Assembly: GCA_031401035.1 (NCBI GenBank)
Contig: JANNRA010000163.1
Location: forward strand, 8,493 to 72,492
From: JANNRA01 sp031401035
Lineage (GTDB): Bacteria > Desulfobacterota > Binatia > HRBIN30 > CADEER01
Reading direction: 5' to 3'
Length of the DNA stretch: 64,000 nucleotides
Shown here: positions 12,309 to 21,634 of the stretch, in pieces
Layout of the letters: the number at the start of each line of letters is the position of its first letter
Position numbering within the stretch: the first letter of the stretch is position 1
Position numbers and translations under genes: made by a program
The notes under the pieces: generated by a model
The model's input: the letters and a program-made list of their open reading frames with translations, nothing else
Told to the model about the DNA's origin: nothing
Database searches by the model: none

Positions 12309-13763
12309 GTGCTCGTTCGCGTAGACGCGGAAGACAACATCTCGTTCGAACCCGTGACGGGACGGGCACCGCTTATCCTCGGCGGGCACGACTTTCACTC
12401 CATTACCGAAGCGGTCGCTGCTCCCATGGAGCGCCGTCCGAGCCGTGGCTGGTGGGTCGCCTTCGTCTGTTCCTTGTCGTTGCTCAGCCTGCTGCCCATC
12501 TCCATCGCCTGGCTGTTCTGGGAGGGCATCGGAGTCTGGGGGCTCAACGTCCCGGTCGGTTGGGGCTTCGACATCACGAACTTCGTCTTCTGGATCGGCA
12601 TCGGTCACGCCGGGACCCTCATCTCCGCCGTCCTGTTCCTCTTTCGGCAGAAGTGGCGCACCTCCATCAACCGCTCCGCCGAGGCGATGACGATCTTCGC
12701 GGTCATGTGCGCGCTGATCTTTCCTGGCATCCACGTCGGCCGGCCATGGGTGATCTACTGGATGGCCCCGCTGCCCAACCAGATGCAGATCTGGCCGGGC
12801 TTTCGCAGCCCGCTGCTGTGGGACTTCTTCGCCGTCTCGACCTACGGCACCGTGTCGCTGGTGTTCTGGTACGTCGGCCTGATCCCCGACCTGGCGACCA
12901 TGCGCGACCGCGCCAAAACCCGCATCCGAAAACTCGTCTACGGCGCCTTCGCCCTCGGCTGGCGCGGTTCGCAGCGTCACTGGCGCCACTACGAGATGGC
13001 CTACCTGGTTCTCGCTGGCCTGGCGACGCCGCTGGTCCTGTCCGTGCACTCGATCGTGTCGATGGACTTCGCTGTCTCGCAGGTGCCGGGGTGGCACTCG
13101 ACGATCTTCCCGCCCTACTTCGTCGCCGGCGCCATCTTTTCGGGCTTCGCCATGGTGATCACCCTGATGGTGATCACCCGCAAGGGGTTCGGCTTCGAGA
13201 ACATCATCACCCTCCTGCACTTCGAGAACATGTCGAAGATCATGATCGTGACCGGCACCATCGTCGGGTACGCCTACGCCATGGAGTTCTTCATCGCCTG
13301 GTGGAGCCAGAACCCCTTCGAGCAGTACACGTTCATCAACCGCGCCTTTGGCCCCTACGCCTGGGCCTACTGGACGATGATCACGTGCAACGTGCTTTCG
13401 CCGCAGGTGTTCTGGTTCAAGGCCGCGCGCACCAGCATGGTCGTGCACTTCATCGTCTCCATTCTCATTAACATCGGCATGTGGTTCGAGCGCTTCGTCA
13501 TCATCGTCACCTCGCTGCATCGCGACTTCCTGCCGTCGTCGTGGGGCATGTACACCCCGACGATCTGGGAGGTCGCGACGTTTGCCGGCAGCTTCGGGCT
13601 CTTCTTCACGATGTTCTGCCTGTTCGTCCGCTTCTTGCCGGTGGTGGCGACGGCCGAGGTCAAGACCGTGCTCCCCGCCGCCGATCCGCATGCCGACGCG
13701 CACGCCCTCTCCGGCACGCGGCCCTGGCCCGCCGAGACGGTGGTGCAGGGAGCCCTGCCATGA
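12309..13763 (+). CDS. actC: Alternative complex III membrane subunit ActC, second copy
   Basis: Polytopic NrfD/PsrC-type protein, 484 residues from the chosen GTG at 12309, which is preceded by a run of Gs (CAGGGGGGG) that can serve as ribosome site. That start gives the same distance (about 22 residues) from the conserved LPPVI/APLIL segment as in the first ActC. The hallmark NVPVGWGFDITNFVFWIGIG and HAGTLIS and the QVPGWHSTIFPPYFVAG stretch are present. It is clearly paralogous to 1505-2902 but diverged. No actB lies upstream: dxs and a 166 bp gap come before it. An earlier in-frame ATG at 12255 would add 18 non-conserved residues. Confidence 0.93.
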   Translation: MLVRVDAEDNISFEPVTGRAPLILGGHDFHSITEAVAAPMERRPSRGWWVAFVCSLSLLSLLPISIAWLFWEGIGVWGLNVPVGWGFDITNFVFWIGIGHAGTLISAVLFLFRQKWRTSINRSAEAMTIFAVMCALIFPGIHVGRPWVIYWMAPLPNQMQIWPGFRSPLLWDFFAVSTYGTVSLVFWYVGLIPDLATMRDRAKTRIRKLVYGAFALGWRGSQRHWRHYEMAYLVLAGLATPLVLSVHSIVSMDFAVSQVPGWHSTIFPPYFVAGAIFSGFAMVITLMVITRKGFGFENIITLLHFENMSKIMIVTGTIVGYAYAMEFFIAWWSQNPFEQYTFINRAFGPYAWAYWTMITCNVLSPQVFWFKAARTSMVVHFIVSILINIGMWFERFVIIVTSLHRDFLPSSWGMYTPTIWEVATFAGSFGLFFTMFCLFVRFLPVVATAEVKTVLPAADPHADAHALSGTRPWPAETVVQGALP

Positions 13764-14356
13764 CGCTGCTCGTTCCGAGCCTGCCGCCCGGCGAGACGTT
13801 TGGCGCGCTGGCCGTCTTCGCCACGCCGGGCGATCTGTATCGGGCCTGCGAGCGCGTGCGCGACGCCGGCTATACGCGCTGGGACGCGCACTCCCCGTTT
13901 CCGATCCATGGCCTCGACACGGCCATGGGGCTCGGTCGCTCGCGCATCCCCTGGGTGACGCTGGTCTTTGGCCTGAGCGGCGCCATCGGCGGGTTTGCCC
14001 TGCAAATGTGGGCCAACGGTATCGCCTATCCGCTGCTGGTCAGCGGCAAACCGGTGTTCAACTGGCAGCCCTACATCCCCATCACCTTCGAGCTGGGCGT
14101 GCTGCTGGCCGCACTCTCGACTGTGGTGGCCATGCTCGCCTTCAATCAGCTGCCCATGCTCTTCCATCCCCTGTTCAACTCGCGGCGCTTCGAGCGCGTC
14201 ACCGACGATGGCTTCTTCATCTCCATCGAAGCCTGGGACGCGCAGTTCGACGCCACGGCGACGGCGCGCTTCCTCCTCCAGATCGGCGCGACTGAGGTCG
14301 AGCTGGTGCAGCGCCAGCCGAGCCCGCTGGCGCCGCCGGAGAGTAGGGTCGCGTGA
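13760..14356 (+). CDS. actD: Alternative complex III subunit ActD, second copy
   Basis: Protein of 198 residues, paralogue of 2902-3462. It has the signature WDAHSPFPIHGLDTAMG in the soluble N-terminal part, two hydrophobic helices (about 75-98 and 115-138), and the conserved loop VSGKPVFNWQPYIPITFE. It starts with an ATGA overlap on actC and ends in an overlap with actF. No actE follows: the gene order here is C-D-F. This fits the missing actE being supplied by the copy at 30835-31392. Confidence 0.92.
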   Translation: MTLLVPSLPPGETFGALAVFATPGDLYRACERVRDAGYTRWDAHSPFPIHGLDTAMGLGRSRIPWVTLVFGLSGAIGGFALQMWANGIAYPLLVSGKPVFNWQPYIPITFELGVLLAALSTVVAMLAFNQLPMLFHPLFNSRRFERVTDDGFFISIEAWDAQFDATATARFLLQIGATEVELVQRQPSPLAPPESRVA

Positions 14357-15555
14357 GTCAGGCCCCGCTCGCGCGCGAGATCCTGGCGCGGCAGGATGGC
14401 GGGCCGCTCGCTCGGCTGGCCTGGGTCGGCGCCGCCGTCGGCACCCTCGGGCTCGTGGCCTCGCTGCTGCTGGCCGGCGCGAACCCCGAGCGCTTCTACG
14501 CCGCCTGGCTCGTCGCCTATCTCTACGGTCTGAGCATTGCGCTCGGCTGCCTGTTCTTCACCCTGGTCGTCTTCCTCTGCCGGGCCGGCTGGAGCGTGGC
14601 CGTGCGCCGGGTGGCCGAGAACGCCATGGCGACGCTGCCGCTCTTCGCCGTCCTGTTCGTCCCCATCTGGATCGGGCGCCACGAGCTGTTCATCTGGACC
14701 GACGCCGCCGTCGTGGCGAAGAGCCCGATCCTGCTCGGCAAGCGTCCATACCTCAACGAGACCTTCTTTCTGATTCGCGCCGTCTTCTATTTCGTCGCCT
14801 GGAGCGGGCTCGCCGTGTACTTCTCGCGCCAATCGCAGCAACAGGATGCCAGTGGTGATGAGCGCATCACGCGCCGGCTGCAGCGGGTTGCCGCCCCGGG
14901 ACTCCTCATTTTTGCACTGACCCTCACCTTCGCCTCCGTCGACTGGCTCATGTCGATCGAGCCCGAGTGGTACTCGACCATGATCGGCGTCTATTACTTC
15001 ACCGGGTCGGCCCTCGCCGCCTTCGCCTTCCTGATCATCGTCATCACGGCGATTCAGGCGCGTGGGCCGCTGCGCGGCGTGGTCACCGTCGAGCACATGC
15101 AGGACCTCGGCAAGCTGCTCTTCGGCTTCACCGTGTTCTGGGCCTACATCGCCTTTTCGCAGTACTTCCTCATCTGGTACGCGAACATTCCCGAGGAGAC
15201 GGCGTACTACATACACCGCGCGCACGGCTCCTGGGGGACGATCGGAACGGCCCTCATCGTCGGTCATTTCGTCGTGCCGTTCTTCTTTCTGATGTCGCGC
15301 GCCATCAAGCGCTCGGCGCCGCTGCTGGTCGGCGCCGCGCTGTGGCTGTTGGGCATGCACTTCATGGATCTCTACTGGTGCGTCATGCCGGTCTTTTCGC
15401 CGCATGGAGCGGAGCTGTACGCCCTGGACGCGACGACGATGATTGCCGTCGTCGGATTTGTCCTCGGCGCTTTCGGGTGGGCATCGAGCCGCCGCGCGCT
15501 GGTGCCGCTGGGTGACCCGCGCTTGGCGGAGTCCCTGGCGTTCGAGAACCTTTAG
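14353..15555 (+). CDS. actF: Alternative complex III membrane subunit ActF, second copy
   Basis: Polytopic protein of 400 residues starting at a GTG that overlaps the actD stop by four bases. Shared ActF signatures are ASVDWLMSIEPEWYSTM near residue 195, EHMQDLGKLLFGFTVFWAYI near 250, and IWYANIPEETAYY. It is the last ACIII subunit of this second set. The operon then continues directly into oxidase genes rather than actA/B/E. Confidence 0.93.
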   Translation: MSQAPLAREILARQDGGPLARLAWVGAAVGTLGLVASLLLAGANPERFYAAWLVAYLYGLSIALGCLFFTLVVFLCRAGWSVAVRRVAENAMATLPLFAVLFVPIWIGRHELFIWTDAAVVAKSPILLGKRPYLNETFFLIRAVFYFVAWSGLAVYFSRQSQQQDASGDERITRRLQRVAAPGLLIFALTLTFASVDWLMSIEPEWYSTMIGVYYFTGSALAAFAFLIIVITAIQARGPLRGVVTVEHMQDLGKLLFGFTVFWAYIAFSQYFLIWYANIPEETAYYIHRAHGSWGTIGTALIVGHFVVPFFFLMSRAIKRSAPLLVGAALWLLGMHFMDLYWCVMPVFSPHGAELYALDATTMIAVVGFVLGAFGWASSRRALVPLGDPRLAESLAFENL

Positions 15556-15569
15556 ATAGAGGAGAAATC

Positions 15570-16301
15570 ATGCGTCGTGGCACGAAGATCGAGATCATCG
15601 CCGCCGCCCTGGCGGCCATCTGCGTGTGCGGAACGGTCGCGTCGGCCGCCACCGTCTCCGGGACGGTCACCTTCGACGGCAAGCCGCCGAACCTGAAGCC
15701 GCTGTCCATGGACGCGGATCCGGTCTGCGCCGCCAAGCATAAGGCGCCGGTGCCGAACGAAATGTTGGTGCTCGGCGCCGGCGGCACCACCATGGGCAAT
15801 ATCTTGGTGCGCGTCGTCAAGGGCTTGCCGGAAGGCAAGACCTACCCGCCGCCCAAGGATCCGGTGGTCATGGATCAGAACGGCTGCGTGTACCAGCCGC
15901 GCGTGTTCGTGTTGCAGGCCGGACAGCCGCTCAAGATGCTCAACTCGGACGGCGTCCTGCACAACGTGCACGCCCTGCCCAAGGTCAACCCTCCATTCAA
16001 CATGGCCATGCCGCCGACCCGCAAGGAGGCCGAGCACGTCTTCGCGAAAGCTGAGGAGCCGTTCCAGATCAAGTGCGACGTGCACCCGTGGATGACGGCG
16101 TACGCGATGGTCGTCACCAATCCCTTCTACGCCGTCACCAAGGACGACGGGAAGTTCAGCATCGCAGATCTGCCGGCGGGGACGTACGAGATCGAAGCCT
16201 GGCAGGAAAAGCTCGGCAAGCAGACCGGGTCGGTCACCGTCGCCGAGGGCGACACCAAGACGGTGGATTTCAAGTTCAGCCCGCCGGGCGGAGCCAAATA
16301 G
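15570..16301 (+). CDS. Secreted cupredoxin-like (plastocyanin/methylamine-utilisation type) protein with carboxypeptidase-regulatory-like domain
   Basis: Protein of 243 residues with an N-terminal signal peptide ending near AASAA/VASAA. The N-terminal beta-rich part (about 27-85) begins TVSGTVTFDGKPP, typical of MauL-like or carboxypeptidase-regulatory-like domains. A cupredoxin-like core follows with possible type I copper ligands: His in GVLHNVHAL near 133, then Cys, His and Met in IKCDVHPWMTAYAMV near 168-178. The C-terminus (about 185-240) is a second beta-sandwich with DLPAGTYEIEAWQEKLG. It lies between actF and coxA2, so it could be the soluble electron carrier for this oxidase, which lacks a fused haem. 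RBS GATAGAGGAG precedes the ATG. Role is inferred. Confidence 0.82.
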   Translation: MRRGTKIEIIAAALAAICVCGTVASAATVSGTVTFDGKPPNLKPLSMDADPVCAAKHKAPVPNEMLVLGAGGTTMGNILVRVVKGLPEGKTYPPPKDPVVMDQNGCVYQPRVFVLQAGQPLKMLNSDGVLHNVHALPKVNPPFNMAMPPTRKEAEHVFAKAEEPFQIKCDVHPWMTAYAMVVTNPFYAVTKDDGKFSIADLPAGTYEIEAWQEKLGKQTGSVTVAEGDTKTVDFKFSPPGGAK

Positions 16302-16329
16302 CCCCATCCCCCGGAAGAGGAGCGCGTTC

Positions 16330-18102
16330 ATGGTCGGACAACACCAGGGTGGGCAGACGGCAAAGGCGGCGCCGCATGCTGCCCACCCGACGCATCACGA
16401 GGAGCTCGGCTTCTGGAGCAGGTACGTCTTCTCGACTGATCACAAGGTCATCGGCATCCAGTACACCGTCACCGGTCTGCTCTTCCTGTTTTTCGGCTTC
16501 TGCCTGATGATGGTCCTGCGCTGGCAGCTCGCTTATCCGGGTATGCCGATTCCGCTGATCGGCTCCTGGCTTGGCGACGCGCGCGCCCCGGGCGGGGTGA
16601 TGCTGCCCGAGTTCTACAATGAACTCGGCGCGATGCATGGCACCATCATGGTCTTCCTGGGCGTCGTGCCGATCGGTGTCGGCGGCTTCGGCAACTTCGT
16701 CCTGCCGCTAATGATCGGCGCCGGCGACATGGCGTTTCCGCGCATCAACATGTGGAGCTACCAGCTGTTCCTGCTCGGCGGCCTGGTGATGCTGGGGAGC
16801 TTCCTCCTGCCTGGCGGTGCCGCGCAGTCGGGGTGGACGTCGTACGCGCCCCTGGCCATCATCAGTCCGGGACAGACGGCGTGGGGGTTCGGCATGGTGC
16901 TGATCATCACCTCGTCGCTGTTCGGTGCGCTGAACTTCATCACCACGACGATCCAGCTGCGCGCCAAGGGGATGAGCTTCTGGCGTTTCCCGATCTTCGT
17001 CTGGGCGCAGTTCGTGACCGCCTTTCTGCTCCTGCTGGCCTTCCCGCCGCTGGAGGCCGCCACCGTCATGCAGCTCATGGATCGTCTCGCCGGCACCAGC
17101 TTCTTCCTGCCCGCCGGTCTGGTGGTGAGCGGCCAACAGATGCTCAACTCGGGCGGTGGGAATCCGCTCCTCTGGCAGCACCTGTTCTGGTTTTTGGCGC
17201 ACCCCGAGGTGTACGTGCTCATCCTGCCGGCCCTGGGCATCGTCGCCGAGGTCATCGCCAACAACACCCGCAAACCCCTCTGGGGCTACAACGCCATAGT
17301 CTACTCGCTGTTCTTCCTCGGCTTCATGTCGTTCATCGTCTGGGCGCACCACATGTTCATCACCGGCATGGGCAGCGGCATGGCGACGTTTTTCCAGACG
17401 ACCACCATGATCATCTCGATTCCCTCAGTCGTCATTCTCGCATCGCTGTTGCTCTCACTGTGGGGCGGCTCGATTCGCTTCAACACCCCGATGTTGTTTG
17501 CGCTCGCCTTCTTGCCGATGTTCGGCATCGGCGGGCTGACCGGGCTGCCGCTCGGCCTGAGCGCCCCCGACATTCATCTGCACGACACGTATTACGTCAT
17601 CGCGCACTTCCACTACGTCGTCGCGCCGGGAACCATCTTCGCGTTCTTCGCCGGACTGTACTTCTGGTACCCGAAGGCCACCGGCCGGCGGATGAACGAG
17701 ACCCTTGGCAAGCTGCACTTCTGGGGCTCGCTGATATTCATGAACGGCGTCTTCCTGCCGATGTTCTGGATCGGCTTGGCCGGCGTATCGCGGCGCCTCT
17801 ACGATGGCGGCGCCACCTATGATTTCGGTCCAGAGGTGGCCTGGTTGACGGCCTTCAGCTCATGGTCGGTCTGGCTCCTGGGGCTCAGTCAGCTCCCCTT
17901 CATCGTCAATTTCTTCTGGAGCCTGCGCCACGGCGACGTCGTCGACCGTAATCCGTGGCAGTCGACGACGCTGGAGTGGCAGGCTCCGTCGCCGCCCCCG
18001 CATGGCAATTTTGACCGCACCCCGGTCGTCTACCGCGGTCCGTACGACTACAGTCTTCCGGGGCACGCGGTGGACTTCGTGCCGCAGACGCAGGAGTCGT
18101 GA
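16330..18102 (+). CDS. coxA: Cytochrome c oxidase subunit I, A1-like type (second oxidase)
   Basis: Catalytic subunit of 590 residues with a His-rich cytoplasmic N-terminus (HAAHPTHHEE). Ligands visible: AMHGTIMVFLG, HPEVY, WAHHMF, HDTYYVIAHFHY. Here the proton-channel motif is AHPEVY, keeping the glutamate of A1-type oxidases (usual GHPEVY with Gly to Ala), in contrast to the YSHPAVY of the caa3 enzyme at 7521-9185. RBS GAAGAGGAGCG precedes the ATG. It is followed closely by coxC and coxD; subunit II comes last in this operon instead of first. Confidence 0.97.
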   Translation: MVGQHQGGQTAKAAPHAAHPTHHEELGFWSRYVFSTDHKVIGIQYTVTGLLFLFFGFCLMMVLRWQLAYPGMPIPLIGSWLGDARAPGGVMLPEFYNELGAMHGTIMVFLGVVPIGVGGFGNFVLPLMIGAGDMAFPRINMWSYQLFLLGGLVMLGSFLLPGGAAQSGWTSYAPLAIISPGQTAWGFGMVLIITSSLFGALNFITTTIQLRAKGMSFWRFPIFVWAQFVTAFLLLLAFPPLEAATVMQLMDRLAGTSFFLPAGLVVSGQQMLNSGGGNPLLWQHLFWFLAHPEVYVLILPALGIVAEVIANNTRKPLWGYNAIVYSLFFLGFMSFIVWAHHMFITGMGSGMATFFQTTTMIISIPSVVILASLLLSLWGGSIRFNTPMLFALAFLPMFGIGGLTGLPLGLSAPDIHLHDTYYVIAHFHYVVAPGTIFAFFAGLYFWYPKATGRRMNETLGKLHFWGSLIFMNGVFLPMFWIGLAGVSRRLYDGGATYDFGPEVAWLTAFSSWSVWLLGLSQLPFIVNFFWSLRHGDVVDRNPWQSTTLEWQAPSPPPHGNFDRTPVVYRGPYDYSLPGHAVDFVPQTQES

Positions 18103-18105
18103 GTG

Positions 18106-18705
<600 letters not shown>

Positions 18706-18715
18706 GGGCGTGACG

Positions 18716-19018
18716 ATGGAAAGCAACCACGCGATAGACATCGACCGGACGGTGCGCGGCTTCATGGTCGTGTTCGTCTCGCTGTTGGCGCTGACGGTAG
18801 TCTCGGTCGGCGTCTCCTATCTCCATTTGGAGGAGCGCGAGGCGGTCGCCGTGGCGATGGCGGTCGCCACTTTCAAGGCGAGCCTGGTGGTGCTGTTCTT
18901 CATGCGCCTGCTCTCCGAAACCAAGGTGATCTTCCTGGTGTTGGGCGTCACGGTGCTGTTCTTCCTGGTGCTGTTGATCCTGCCGCTGCTGACCACCATG
19001 GACCGGATTGGTCTCTAG
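18716..19018 (+). CDS. coxD: Cytochrome c oxidase subunit IV, second oxidase
   Basis: Protein of 100 residues with three hydrophobic helices and the COX4-family segment ATFKASLVVLFFMRLLSETK. The ATG at 18716 is preceded by GTGAGGGCG. It matches the gene at 9834-10139 in size and layout. Its position after coxC is the same in both oxidase operons. Confidence 0.9.
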   Translation: MESNHAIDIDRTVRGFMVVFVSLLALTVVSVGVSYLHLEEREAVAVAMAVATFKASLVVLFFMRLLSETKVIFLVLGVTVLFFLVLLILPLLTTMDRIGL

Positions 19019-19036
19019 GCGGCCAGGCGGGGTGCC

Positions 19037-19243
19037 ATGGGCCTTAAGAATATCCACCTGCTCTTCATCGCCATGGCGGTGACGCTGTCGGTGGCGTTCG
19101 GTGCGTGGTGTGTCTGGATGTTCGGTGCCGAGGGGCGCTGGGGCTATCTAGTGGGCGGCATCACGTCGTTCGTGGCGGGGTTGGGACTGATCGGGTACGG
19201 AAACTGGTTTCTCAGCATGCGCAAGGGGATACCCAACTCATGA
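19037..19243 (+). CDS. Small membrane protein of the second oxidase operon, unknown function
   Basis: Protein of 68 residues with two hydrophobic helices (about 8-28 and 35-57) and a basic C-terminus (SMRKGIPNS). I do not recognise a named family. It lies between coxD and coxB with tight spacing and overlaps the next small gene by four bases, so it is very likely translated. Candidate accessory or assembly subunit of the oxidase, by position only. Confidence 0.75.
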   Translation: MGLKNIHLLFIAMAVTLSVAFGAWCVWMFGAEGRWGYLVGGITSFVAGLGLIGYGNWFLSMRKGIPNS

Positions 19244-19518
19244 GCCGAGTCGATCGCCTGCTGACGTCGGGTGCGGCGGCGTGCGGCGCATTCTTCGCCG
19301 CGGTGGCGCCGGCCGCCGCGTGCTCGGTCTGTTTCGGCGATCCGAACGCGCCGATGACCAAGAGCGTGGAGATGGGCGTGTGGTTTCTCCTCGGCACCGT
19401 CCTCCTCGTCGAGGCGGCCTTCGGCATCTTCTTTTTCGTCTATCTGCGCCGGCGGGTGCGCAACGTCCGCGATCCGATGCCCCACCCGATGCTGCGGTTG
19501 GTGAAGAAAGAGGCCTAG
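19240..19518 (+). CDS. Small exported membrane protein with a CxxC pair, second oxidase operon
   Basis: Protein of 92 residues. An N-terminal signal-like helix (about 8-27, ending PAAA) leads straight into CSVCFGDPNAPMTKS, so the mature N-terminus would carry a Cys-x-x-Cys pair on the periplasmic face. A second helix (about 45-70) and a basic tail (YLRRRVRNVRD) anchor it. It sits between coxD and coxB; coxB starts at the very next base after its stop. A CxxC next to the membrane directly upstream of a CuA subunit suggests copper delivery or thiol reduction. That is inference; no family name is assigned. Confidence 0.78.
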   Translation: MSRVDRLLTSGAAACGAFFAAVAPAAACSVCFGDPNAPMTKSVEMGVWFLLGTVLLVEAAFGIFFFVYLRRRVRNVRDPMPHPMLRLVKKEA

Positions 19519-20325
19519 ATGATCCAGCGAATTCTCAATCTGCCTCCCCTGGCGTCCGCACATGGGGGGGCGATCGACGACCTGACGTTCTACGTCCACA
19601 TCCTCATGGCGGTGCTCTTCGTCGGGTGGAGCACCTATTTCGTCATCGCCCTGGTGCGCTTTCGCGCTGCGCGCAACCCGCAGGCCAATCCCGACGGGGT
19701 GAAGAACCACTACTCGACCTACGTCGAGGTTGGCGTCATCGTCGCCGAGGCGGTTCTGCTGATCGGCTTCTCGGTGCCGTTGTGGGCCCAACGGGTCGAC
19801 GACTTTCCCGATCCGGCGGACGCGACGGTGGTGCGCGTGGTCGGCCAGCAGTTCGCGTGGAACATCCACTATCCCGGTCCGGACGGGAAGTTCGGCGCGA
19901 CATCTCCCGCGCTGGTCGATGGCCAGTCGAACCCGGTCGGGCTCGATCGCAAGGACCAGACGGCGGCCGACGACGTCGTCACCGTCAACCAGCTCCACCT
20001 GCCGGTCAACAAGCCGGTCATCGTCCACGTATCGAGTCTCGACGTCATCCACAGCTTCGGGCTGCAGGAGATGCGCGTCAAGCAGGATGTGATTCCCGGG
20101 ATGTCGACGCCGCTGTGGTTCGTGCCGACCGTCACCACCGACGAGATGCGGACGCGCTTGGGCAACGCTGAATGGAACTACGAGATCTCCTGCGCCCAGC
20201 TCTGCGGCCTCGGTCACTACCGGATGCGCGGTTTTGTCACCATTGATACCGCGGAGCAGTTCCAGACGTGGATGGAGGCCGAGGCGAAGAAGCAGGGCGG
20301 CGCCGAGGAGGATATCTGGGGGTGA
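19519..20325 (+). CDS. coxB: Cytochrome c oxidase subunit II (CuA, no fused haem), second oxidase
   Basis: Protein of 268 residues. Two transmembrane helices (about 22-45 and 70-90) are followed by the cupredoxin domain with FAWNIHYPG, DVIHSFGLQEMRVKQDVIPG and the CuA cluster CAQLCGLGHYRM near 223-234. The usual CxE position is Gln; the ligand there is a backbone carbonyl, so activity should not be lost. There is no C-terminal cytochrome c domain, unlike 6455-7507, so it must accept electrons from a separate donor. The C-terminus ends in an acidic EEDIWG tail. It is the last gene of the operon and ends 9 bp from the convergent radical SAM gene. Confidence 0.96.
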   Translation: MIQRILNLPPLASAHGGAIDDLTFYVHILMAVLFVGWSTYFVIALVRFRAARNPQANPDGVKNHYSTYVEVGVIVAEAVLLIGFSVPLWAQRVDDFPDPADATVVRVVGQQFAWNIHYPGPDGKFGATSPALVDGQSNPVGLDRKDQTAADDVVTVNQLHLPVNKPVIVHVSSLDVIHSFGLQEMRVKQDVIPGMSTPLWFVPTVTTDEMRTRLGNAEWNYEISCAQLCGLGHYRMRGFVTIDTAEQFQTWMEAEAKKQGGAEEDIWG

Positions 20326-20334
20326 AGGGCGGCG

Positions 20335-21633
20335 CTACTTGCGGCCGAAGAGCTTGGGCGTCGGCATCTTGGCGCGGATCTCGGCGAGGATCGCGACCGT
20401 GACGCGCGGCAGGCCGTTCTCACTGCAGTAGGCCTCGACCCGGCGGCTGACCATGCCGCGCACGAACGCCGGGATCTGCTTCATGTGCTCCTCGGCAGCC
20501 GGCTCCCAGGCGAGCCGCCGCGGCGTCTCGACGCCGTACTCGAGGGCCGGCGCCGGCAGGCGCAGCGTTCCCGGTGTGTGCGTACACAGCGGGTCCTCGG
20601 CCATGACGTCGCCGGTCATGCCGAAGGCGCGCGCCCGACAGCCGCCGCAGCCAGGCGCGAGTTCGCAGGCGCCGCACTTGCCGCCGAGGGCGGTGCGCTG
20701 GCGGATGCGGGTGAACACCTCCGAGTCGTCCCAGATGTCGCGCAGGCTCGACGTCGTGAGGTTGCCGCCGAAGAGCGGCAGGTACGGACACGGGGTCACG
20801 TCGCCGTTCGGCCGGATGCCGAGGTAGTGCGTTCCGGCCGGGCATCCTCCGGCGCCCCCGGTGTAGCTCTTGAGGAATGGCGAGGTCGGATCCTGCTCGG
20901 CGAGCACGCGAACATAGTGGGGCGCGCACTTGGCATTCACCAGCATACGGCCGGCGAACTTGCGTTGGATGGTGAAGAGCTCGGCCAGGACACGGTCGTA
21001 GTCGGCGGCGTCGAGGTCGGACACGTGCGCGCCGCGTCCGGTCGGAACGAGGAAGTAGAGGTTCCACACGGTCGCGCCGAGCACCGCGGCGGCGAACTCG
21101 GCGAGGGCGCCGAGCTCGCCGACGTTGTGCCGCGCCACGGTGGTCTGGACGATGAAGGGCAGGCGGGCGCGCGCCAGGATGCCGGCGCCGTCGACGGTGT
21201 TCTGCCAGGCTCCGCGCACGCCGCGAAACGCGTCGTGGCGCTCGGCGTCGAGGGCGTCGAGGGAGAGCGACATGCCACGCGCCCCCTCCCGTTGCAGGAT
21301 CTCCGCCAGGTTCTGGGTGATCCGCACGCCGTTGGTGCCGATCACCACCCACAGCCCCTTGCTCGCCGAGTAGCGGACGATGTCGATGATGTCGCGGCGC
21401 AGCAGGGGCTCGCCGCCGGTGAGGATGAGCAGACACTCGGGCGCGAAGGCGGCCACCTCGTCGATCACCCGCAGACAGCCGGCGGTGGGCAACTCGCGGC
21501 GGTCGGCAAAGGCGTCGGTGTGCACCTCGGGACGCGGGCCGGCGTCGAGATAGCAGTGCTCGCAGGTCAGGTTGCAGCGATACGTCAGGTTCCAGGAGAT
21601 GACGTATGGCTGCTCGAACGCCGGTGCGGTCAT
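20335..21633 (-). CDS. Radical SAM/SPASM protein with C-terminal PCP_red domain
   Basis: Protein of 432 residues from the ATG at 21633. The radical SAM [4Fe-4S] motif is CNLTCEHC (C20, C24, C27), with the SAM-binding TGGEPLLRRD near 75. A Cys-rich SPASM-like region holds CPAG, CPYLPLFGG and CGACELAPGCGGC, room for auxiliary clusters. The last 50 residues (about 383-432, HMKQIPAFVRGMVSRRVE...) match the PCP_red helical domain known from the C-terminus of protochlorophyllide reductase ChlB/BchB. The substrate is unknown; haem-modifying and peptide-modifying enzymes share this architecture. It is the last gene of the long minus-strand operon, one base after the zinc-ribbon gene. Confidence 0.85.
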   Translation of the reverse strand: MTAPAFEQPYVISWNLTYRCNLTCEHCYLDAGPRPEVHTDAFADRRELPTAGCLRVIDEVAAFAPECLLILTGGEPLLRRDIIDIVRYSASKGLWVVIGTNGVRITQNLAEILQREGARGMSLSLDALDAERHDAFRGVRGAWQNTVDGAGILARARLPFIVQTTVARHNVGELGALAEFAAAVLGATVWNLYFLVPTGRGAHVSDLDAADYDRVLAELFTIQRKFAGRMLVNAKCAPHYVRVLAEQDPTSPFLKSYTGGAGGCPAGTHYLGIRPNGDVTPCPYLPLFGGNLTTSSLRDIWDDSEVFTRIRQRTALGGKCGACELAPGCGGCRARAFGMTGDVMAEDPLCTHTPGTLRLPAPALEYGVETPRRLAWEPAAEEHMKQIPAFVRGMVSRRVEAYCSENGLPRVTVAILAEIRAKMPTPKLFGRK

Positions 21634-21634
21634 G

